This document shows positions 58,936-64,000 of a stretch of DNA of 64,000 bases, piece after piece. Origin of the DNA: Treponema sp. Lineage in GTDB: Bacteria; Spirochaetota; Spirochaetia; Treponematales; Breznakiellaceae. The number at the start of each line of letters is the position of its first letter. Within the stretch, counting starts at the first letter, position 1. The notes below the pieces were generated by a model. It had not been told where the DNA came from, did not search any database, and saw only the letters and a program-made list of their open reading frames with translations. The position numbers and the translations under genes were made by a program. Location of the stretch: positions 23,548-87,547 of the forward strand of contig JAITLC010000136.1 of the NCBI GenBank assembly GCA_031278095.1. The letters run 5' to 3'.

Positions 58936-59856
58936 ATGAAAACCATCAATCTTGGTTCCTCGGGTTTACAGGTTCCGGCTATCGCTGTGGGCTGTATGCG
59001 GATCGACACCATCGGAAAGGCGGAGGCCGAACAATTCGTTAAAACCGCGGTAGATGAGGGGGCCGTTTTTTTCGACCACGCCGATGTCTATGGGGACGGG
59101 GCCTGCGAAGAGATATTCGCCGAAGCCATCGGGATGAAGAGCGGTATCCGGGAGAAGATCATCCTCCAGTCCAAATGCGGTATCCGCCGGGGGGTGGCCT
59201 TTGATTTTTCAAAGACCCACATTCTGGGCGCGGTGGAGGGCAGCCTGAAGCGGCTCAAAACCGGTTATCTGGACGTACTCCTGCTCCACCGTCCCGATCT
59301 CCTGGTGGAACCGGAAGAGGTAGCCGAGGCTTTCGGCCTCCTTCACAGCAGCGGCAAGGTCAGGAATTTCGGGGTCTCGAATCAGAACCCCATGCAGATC
59401 CGGCTTCTGCAAAAGTATGTCAAACAGCCCGTGGTGGCCAACCAGCTTCAGCTTAGCATCACCAACGCCAACATGATCTCCCAGGGACTGCATGTGAATA
59501 TGGAAGACGATGCCGCGGTGAACCGGGACGGGAGTATCCTGGATTTCTGCCGTCTCCGGGATATCACCATTCAGCCATGGTCTCCCTTCCAGTACGGCTT
59601 CTTCGGGGGAGTTTTCCTGGGAAACAGCAAATTCCCCAAACTCAACGCCAAGATCGACGAAATTGCCGGGAAGCACGGGGTATCCAATACCACCATTGTC
59701 CTGGCCTGGCTTTTGCGGCATCCCGCCAAATTCCAGCCTGTCACGGGAACCATGAACACGGGCCGCCTCAAGGACTGCATCAAGGCCGCGGACATTGTCC
59801 TTTCCCGGGAAGAGTGGTATGAAATATACTTGGCGGCGGGGAACATTCTGCCCTAG
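58936..59856 (+). CDS. Aldo/keto reductase (YdhF-like)
   Basis: A 306-residue NADPH-dependent oxidoreductase with a TIM-barrel fold. ATG 58936 with AAGGAGAG. Catalytic tetrad D47, Y52 (FFDHADVYG), K80 (LQSKCGI) and H118 (VLLLHRPD). SSGKVRNFGVSNQNPMQIRL and NQLQLSI are the usual strand 5-6 segments; the end VTGTMNTGRLKDCIKAADIV binds the cofactor phosphate. LHRPD and NPMQI resemble the E. coli YdhF branch. Single gene with its own promoter; substrate unknown. Confidence 0.93.
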   Translation: MKTINLGSSGLQVPAIAVGCMRIDTIGKAEAEQFVKTAVDEGAVFFDHADVYGDGACEEIFAEAIGMKSGIREKIILQSKCGIRRGVAFDFSKTHILGAVEGSLKRLKTGYLDVLLLHRPDLLVEPEEVAEAFGLLHSSGKVRNFGVSNQNPMQIRLLQKYVKQPVVANQLQLSITNANMISQGLHVNMEDDAAVNRDGSILDFCRLRDITIQPWSPFQYGFFGGVFLGNSKFPKLNAKIDEIAGKHGVSNTTIVLAWLLRHPAKFQPVTGTMNTGRLKDCIKAADIVLSREEWYEIYLAAGNILP

Positions 59857-60093
59857 CCTGTTGCGCCCGTGGATACGGTTATTGGCGAAGTATCTTCGGT
59901 AAACGACGACAAAACCGATAACTATTTCAGTGAATAATGAGCAATGAAAGTATATTGGTATGTGAACCCCGTTATACAATCCATTATCTTCATTTGGAAG
60001 GCCGTTTAGTTGATATTTTCAGGACTACTGAGAGGGTACCTTGGAAGCAGGTTAATTTATGAGCAGGAATTGAGGTATTTAGTCCGCCCGGCT
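59857..60093. other. Intergenic gap between convergent genes
   Basis: 237 bases. I see no gene, strong hairpin or T-run; a short imperfect run ATACGGTTATTGGCGAAGTA near 59873 has no assigned role. Confidence 0.4.
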
Positions 60094-60864
60094 TTAAGCT
60101 TTCTTCCTGAAACGGGCCACATACATGGGGCCCATACCTGATGTATCCGGCAGAATCATGCGGCCCAGGGGGCTCGCTTCTCCTTCGGGGAAACCGGGGA
60201 GATCCGGTTCGACAGTATCACTGTACTTTTTTAGAAGTCTCTCCGTAACTCCTTCGTTTTCTTCGGGATTCAGGGCGCAGGTTGAGTAGACCAGGGAGCC
60301 TCCCTTTTCCAGCAGCAGAAAACATGAGGAGAGCAGGGCCCACTGGCGCCGCACAAGAAAACGCGGCCGCCCCGGTTTCCAGGCCATATATGCCTTTTGA
60401 TCCTTGAGCACATGCTCCTCGCTTGAACAGGGCGCGTCAAGCAGTATTGCGCAGAAGCGTCCCCGCTCTGATTTACGCCCTCCCTGGGCGGCGGCGTCAA
60501 AACCGGAAATCCGTACCCGGCTTCTTGTTTCCGGGAACAGGTGCCTGTCAAGGACTTCCGAAAGGCGTCTTCTTCTTTCCGCCGAGAGTTCGTTGCAGAG
60601 AAGCCGCGGGCCGCTTCCCAGGCGGCTTGCGATGACAAGACTCTTGCCGCCGGGAGCCGCGCAGGCATCCAGTATCAGCCCTTCGGAGGCAAGACGCAGA
60701 GATTCTGCCGCCAGTACGGAAGCCCTGTTCAGGTAGTAGGGAAGGGCAAGGCCTTCGGCGTAGGGGAAAGCAGTAACACTGTCAAGGAGGCTCTCTCTCA
60801 GTTTTTTCCAGCGGCAGCCGTAGATATTCTGATACCAGGCTTCAAAATCCTCATTCGGTTTCAT
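60094..60864 (-). CDS. RsmB/RsmF-type RNA (cytosine-5) methyltransferase
   Basis: A 256-residue SAM-dependent enzyme of the NOL1/NOP2/sun family that methylates cytosine C5 in rRNA or tRNA. ATG 60864 overlaps the stop of the gene before it (ATGA), which settles the start against the longer frame. SAM-binding LILDACAAPGGKSLVIASRL; the two catalytic cysteines are in LLDAPCSSEEH and VYSTCALNPEENEGV. There is no N-terminal NusB domain or C-terminal PUA-like extension, so it is a short form. Exact target not deducible. Confidence 0.9.
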   Translation of the reverse strand: MKPNEDFEAWYQNIYGCRWKKLRESLLDSVTAFPYAEGLALPYYLNRASVLAAESLRLASEGLILDACAAPGGKSLVIASRLGSGPRLLCNELSAERRRRLSEVLDRHLFPETRSRVRISGFDAAAQGGRKSERGRFCAILLDAPCSSEEHVLKDQKAYMAWKPGRPRFLVRRQWALLSSCFLLLEKGGSLVYSTCALNPEENEGVTERLLKKYSDTVEPDLPGFPEGEASPLGRMILPDTSGMGPMYVARFRKKA

Positions 60865-61964
60865 GAAAGCTTGAGAACAGGAACCGTGGAAGCCGTAAGC
60901 TCTATGGCGGCAGGGAAATCTTCCTTGGTGAGAAGCACCGTTTCTCCGTCCATCTGAGCCAGAATCGGATGTTCGCCGCGGAATTCCATGCATGCGGCGC
61001 TGAGGAGGATTGATTCCTTGCAGTGGATATGCTCGCCGGTTTTGAAGAGCCCCTTGAGGGCAATTTTACGGAACAGGGGCATCTGTTTTACCGCGCAGAC
61101 ATTTCTGTCGTCAGGGAGAATCCTGTTGTGGGAACCATAGGTTCTGTGCCCCGAAGCCCCCACGGCCAGAAGCAGCACTTTTTCCCGGAAGTTCTGTATC
61201 TCCCTTCCGCTTTCATCAAGGGCCCGCACATCCATATAGTCTACCCGGTAGATCCTGTCATAGAACAGCGCGGCAATATCGACCCAGAGCTTGTATGAAT
61301 CTCCAGGGAATTTTCCCTTCGTCTTGTTGGTCATGTGGGTAACAAAGGCGTCAAGCCCCACCGAGAGGATATTGAAGGCAAGGAAGGGGCCTTTGGATGT
61401 TACGGTGCGGAGCCTCAGCGCCCGTGCCCGGTCAATCCTTACAGGTTTGACGAGGAGATCCAGGGCGCCTGCCAATTCAGCCGCATCGGCCCCGTCATTC
61501 CCCGTGCCCATGGGAAATCTCAGAACGGCACAGTGGGAAAGTGTTTCCGGTCCGGCGTGGAAAAGGCTGGTAAGCACTTCAAGACTTGTGCCGTCCCCTC
61601 CCGCGGTAATGATGAGGTGAAAGGGATGCCGCCCTGTCACGGCCTCTTCCCCGGCCTCAATTTCATCGATAAGGGCGGCGGCGATCTTCGAAGCGTGTCC
61701 CGGGCCCCTGGTGAGTATCAGTCCGGGGGCAGGACCGCCCTGTTCCTTTGAACAGAGGGAATCTCCCGCCTGCCTTGCGGGAAGAGACGCCGCCTTTGCC
61801 CTGTAAAGCTTCAGGGTTTCCTCGTGGTGCCGCCACCGCTTCGTGATGGTGAATCCCCCGGCTTTTGGGTTGGTAATGATCGTAAAGCGGAGAACCCTTC
61901 CCGGCGCCGCAAGACAATGCCCGCAAATTTCCGCTATGGAAGCAGCGAAAAATTCAAAGTCCAT
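60861..61964 (-). CDS. Diacylglycerol kinase-family lipid kinase
   Basis: A 367-residue member of the DAGK/YegS/sphingosine kinase family, which phosphorylates lipids or related alcohols with ATP. TNPKAGG at 31-37, ATP loop GGDGTSLEVL at 122-131, FPMGTGND after it. The second half has AFNILSVGLDAFVTHMTNKT and a late MDGETVLL. The stop overlaps the methyltransferase start. A basic insertion of about 30 residues near 60-90 is longer than usual. Substrate undetermined. Confidence 0.88.
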   Translation of the reverse strand: MDFEFFAASIAEICGHCLAAPGRVLRFTIITNPKAGGFTITKRWRHHEETLKLYRAKAASLPARQAGDSLCSKEQGGPAPGLILTRGPGHASKIAAALIDEIEAGEEAVTGRHPFHLIITAGGDGTSLEVLTSLFHAGPETLSHCAVLRFPMGTGNDGADAAELAGALDLLVKPVRIDRARALRLRTVTSKGPFLAFNILSVGLDAFVTHMTNKTKGKFPGDSYKLWVDIAALFYDRIYRVDYMDVRALDESGREIQNFREKVLLLAVGASGHRTYGSHNRILPDDRNVCAVKQMPLFRKIALKGLFKTGEHIHCKESILLSAACMEFRGEHPILAQMDGETVLLTKEDFPAAIELTASTVPVLKLS

Positions 61965-62025
61965 ATATCAGAATACCCCCGCTTTGATCATTTTACAATT
62001 GAAATCGTTCCGAAACCAGCCCAGA

Positions 62026-62682
62026 TTAAATCTTTCGGATCGAATCTTCCAGGTTGTATACGTCTTCCACGCCTTCCACCAGAATGGCGCCCATACCGGC
62101 TTCAAGCGATGGAAGCAGATCAATGTCGTAACGGTCGCCTATCGAAACGCAGGCAGCCGCTTCGGTTTCAAGCATTTCGGCAGCCTTGAGGTAGAGGCTC
62201 TTATGGGGCTTGGGGATACCCAGGGTATCGAGGCCCACGATACGGGAAGAGGGAAAGAATTCCGCTGTTCCCAGGATGCCGAAAGTCCTCAGTGCAATAG
62301 ATACGGTATTGTTTGTTACCACAGCCAGTTTATAGGAACGGGCCAGCCTTTCCAGGGTTTCCCGAAGGCGGGGATCAGGTTTGAGGTACAGTTCCGGTTT
62401 GTAATCCTCTTCCCTCCAGCGGATGTTTTCTGCCATGCCGACCCCGTAGTCCAGGATGACCTTACTGAGGGAGATCTTCTCCCCGCCGTGTTTCTTTGCC
62501 CATTCGGAACGGTAGGCATCGGTTTCCTTCTTCATCTCCTCAAAAGTCTTCCCGTATCGTGCGGCAAGCCTCTCCAACAGGGTGTCTACCTGACTTTGGG
62601 CATAGACCGGGTGGAAGTAGAGAGTCATGTCCATATCAAAGAGAAGGGCTTTGGGCTTTTCCGGCAGACGGTAGATCTTCAT
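62026..62682 (-). CDS. HAD-family hydrolase (5'-nucleotidase/phosphatase-like)
   Basis: A 218-residue haloacid-dehalogenase superfamily phosphatase. Nucleophile and acid Asp in LLFDMDMTLYF (D16, D18); motif II VVTNN; motif III Lys in PKPHKSLYLKAA; motif IV SIGDRYDIDLLP. The helical cap (about 25-100: SQVDTLLERLAARYGKTFEE) resembles the pyrimidine 5'-nucleotidase group. Its start overlaps the PRPP synthetase-like stop (ATGA), so a role in nucleotide turnover is reasonable but inferred. Confidence 0.88.
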   Translation of the reverse strand: MKIYRLPEKPKALLFDMDMTLYFHPVYAQSQVDTLLERLAARYGKTFEEMKKETDAYRSEWAKKHGGEKISLSKVILDYGVGMAENIRWREEDYKPELYLKPDPRLRETLERLARSYKLAVVTNNTVSIALRTFGILGTAEFFPSSRIVGLDTLGIPKPHKSLYLKAAEMLETEAAACVSIGDRYDIDLLPSLEAGMGAILVEGVEDVYNLEDSIRKI

Positions 62683-63947
62683 TCCGGTTCTGTATCGAAA
62701 AGGCTGTTTTGCAGGGGCAGGGGAGGCTGGGAGTCCGCCAGGAGCTTCGTGATGATCTCCCGGTTATCCAGCAGGGAGGAAATCGACTGGTTCTGGTGAA
62801 GCCGGGAAATAGTCTGGGCAAAGAGCTTCGAAATATTCACGCTGATATACCACTCTTTTGTGAGCAGTTCTTCCTGGTAGATCGCATTGGTGCCGATGAT
62901 CCGGTAGAAAAGCCCCTCCCGGTATGCCGTATCAAAGTAGTTGATCGCATCCCCGGAAAAGAGAGGAAGGCTGATGGCGGCAATTACCTTGCCCGCTCCG
63001 CTTTCCTTGAGCATCTTCATACCCTTGAGGAGGGTGCCGCCGGTATCCAGCATATCGTCGGCCATGAAGACTGTTTTCCCCCGTACATCCCCCAGAAGCT
63101 TAAGCTCCGTAATATTGCTCTCCTGCGCGTTCCTGCTGATCTTGGAGTAATCCCGTTCCTTGTAGAGAAGGTTGAGGGGCTTCTTGAGGGCATTGGCATA
63201 GAATTTATTCCGGTCTACCGCCCCGGTATCGGGGGAAACCACCACAAAATCGTCGTTGAGAATACCGTTCATCATGGAAAGGCAGCGGATTGTCTGGTAG
63301 CTGGCATGGAGGTTTTCGAGCCGCATACGGTTGAAGGAAAGCACGATGTCCCTGGAATGAATGTCCAGGGTGATGATGTGGTTCACCCCGAGGTTTTCAA
63401 GAATTTTTCCCACCCGGCTGGCGGTGAGGCCCTCCCGGCCCTTGGCCTTGTGCTGCCGGGCATAGGGGTAGACGGGGAGCACCAGGGTGATATGCTCGGC
63501 CCCTGCGTATTTGGCCGCGTCCACGGTCACAAAAATGGTCATCAGATGGTCATTAACCGAGAGGATACGCTTGTCATCCTTCCCGGAAAAATTCACCGGA
63601 TAGCGATTCTCCACATCCTGGACGATATAGATGTCTTTTCCCCGGATCGATTCGAGAATCTCCGCCTTTATCTCTCCGTTGGAGAAGTGGGTAAACCGTG
63701 CCGGAACCCTGAAGCCGGGAGTACGGCATTTGCCCCTGTCCTGACCGCCATGAAGGGAATGGGAAATTACATCATTGACAAAATTAATACGGCTTCCCGC
63801 CGTTTCTATATCCAAACAATAGCGCCTTGCCAGAGCTGCGGCCTGTTTTTTGAAGCTGTGGCGGTACATCTTTTTGAGATGGTTTATCATCTCGTCTGCA
63901 AAGACTTCGCCGCCGGGACATGCAAGAACCGCCAGATTTACCGTCAT
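62679..63947 (-). CDS. Ribose-phosphate pyrophosphokinase-like protein, long form
   Basis: A PRPP synthetase-type protein of about 422 residues; classical PRPP synthetases have 310-320. FSNGEIKAEILESIRGKDIY matches 'FsdGE..v.i.e.vRG.dvf'. YPYARQHKAKGREGLTASRV matches 'iPYfgYarqdrk...'. VSPDTGAVDRNKFYAN matches 'VSPD.GgvrRA'. The PRPP loop is MADDMLDTGGTL. The extra length is an N-terminal extension of about 90 residues and a helical tail. ATG 63947 has GGAG six bases upstream; ATG 63959 is an alternative, and the frame is open to the window edge, so a longer start cannot be excluded. It leads an operon with the HAD hydrolase. Confidence 0.85.
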   Translation of the reverse strand: MTVNLAVLACPGGEVFADEMINHLKKMYRHSFKKQAAALARRYCLDIETAGSRINFVNDVISHSLHGGQDRGKCRTPGFRVPARFTHFSNGEIKAEILESIRGKDIYIVQDVENRYPVNFSGKDDKRILSVNDHLMTIFVTVDAAKYAGAEHITLVLPVYPYARQHKAKGREGLTASRVGKILENLGVNHIITLDIHSRDIVLSFNRMRLENLHASYQTIRCLSMMNGILNDDFVVVSPDTGAVDRNKFYANALKKPLNLLYKERDYSKISRNAQESNITELKLLGDVRGKTVFMADDMLDTGGTLLKGMKMLKESGAGKVIAAISLPLFSGDAINYFDTAYREGLFYRIIGTNAIYQEELLTKEWYISVNISKLFAQTISRLHQNQSISSLLDNREIITKLLADSQPPLPLQNSLFDTEPE

Positions 63948-64000
63948 AGTTTGCTCCATGGCTGCCTGATCCTGCCACGGAAGGCCCTTCCGGGTCAAGA

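Noticed and set aside
58317..59012. 231-codon minus-strand frame over the remnant region
   Set aside because: No start signal or motif; it overlaps the aldo/keto reductase start and the URO-D-like remnant on the other strand.
1..64000. tRNA, rRNA, CRISPR array or complete IS element
   Set aside because: I looked through the intergenic stretches and found no cloverleaf with a T-arm GTTCRAN pattern, no regularly spaced direct repeats and no transposase other than the Rpn-type gene.

Overview
The window looks like a chromosomal segment of a Treponema-like spirochaete, probably one of the host-associated (termite-gut type) treponemes. The reasons are the many lipoproteins with relaxed lipoboxes, the eukaryote-type IleRS, a very short RpoZ, a nitrogenase-like gene pair, and cobalamin-linked genes. 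This is inference; there is no rRNA gene to confirm it. I found no rRNA or tRNA gene, IS element, prophage or CRISPR array.

Layout. (1) 1-11.4 kb, visibly AT-richer than the rest: seven tightly packed plus-strand genes that I read as a very divergent Opp/Dpp-type ABC transporter. The two ATPases are fused in one chain and the two permeases in another, with a SBP-5-like solute-binding protein and four extra exported proteins. (2) 11.6-26 kb: housekeeping genes (ileS, FmdB-type zinc ribbon, AmrS-type radical SAM enzyme, nudC, hflK-hflC plus a membrane pseudokinase, rpoZ, miaA, a MATE exporter), with intergenic stretches full of hairpin-forming repeats. (3) 26.4-33.5 kb: a canonical dipeptide/oligopeptide ABC operon ending in a D-aminoacylase-like amidohydrolase. 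(4) 33.5-37.5 kb: cysK followed by two nitrogenase-component-1-like subunits behind a perfect-consensus sigma-70 promoter. All six P-cluster-type cysteines are kept, but the FeMo-cofactor histidine is replaced, so this is a nitrogenase-like reductase and not a nitrogenase. (5) 37.9-39.9 kb: a 29-codon ribosomal-protein-like gene and dxs.

(6) 40-53.3 kb: a long minus-strand run that begins with a promoter and a cobalamin (B12) riboswitch at about 53.1-53.3 kb. It continues through a BspA-like lipoprotein, two tandem propeller-like paralogues, two large surface lipoproteins, a small protein, an Rpn-family nuclease and a lipoprotein, and ends in a TonB-dependent receptor. The riboswitch identifies this run as a probable corrinoid-capture system at the cell surface, largely undescribed in spirochaetes. 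A BtuF-like binding protein lies 4 kb beyond the riboswitch. (7) 53.5-58.3 kb: a translationally coupled plus-strand operon cdaA-cdaR-acpS-DUF2225-truA-btuF. (8) 58.3-64 kb: gene remnants, an aldo/keto reductase, and a minus-strand operon of PRPP synthetase-like protein, HAD phosphatase, lipid kinase and RNA m5C methyltransferase.

The strongest candidates for something new are the B12-riboswitch surface operon, the cysK-nitrogenase-like cluster, the fused divergent transporter, and two families of composite palindromic repeats. The repeats show paired (compensatory) changes and occur in gene leaders as well as behind genes.
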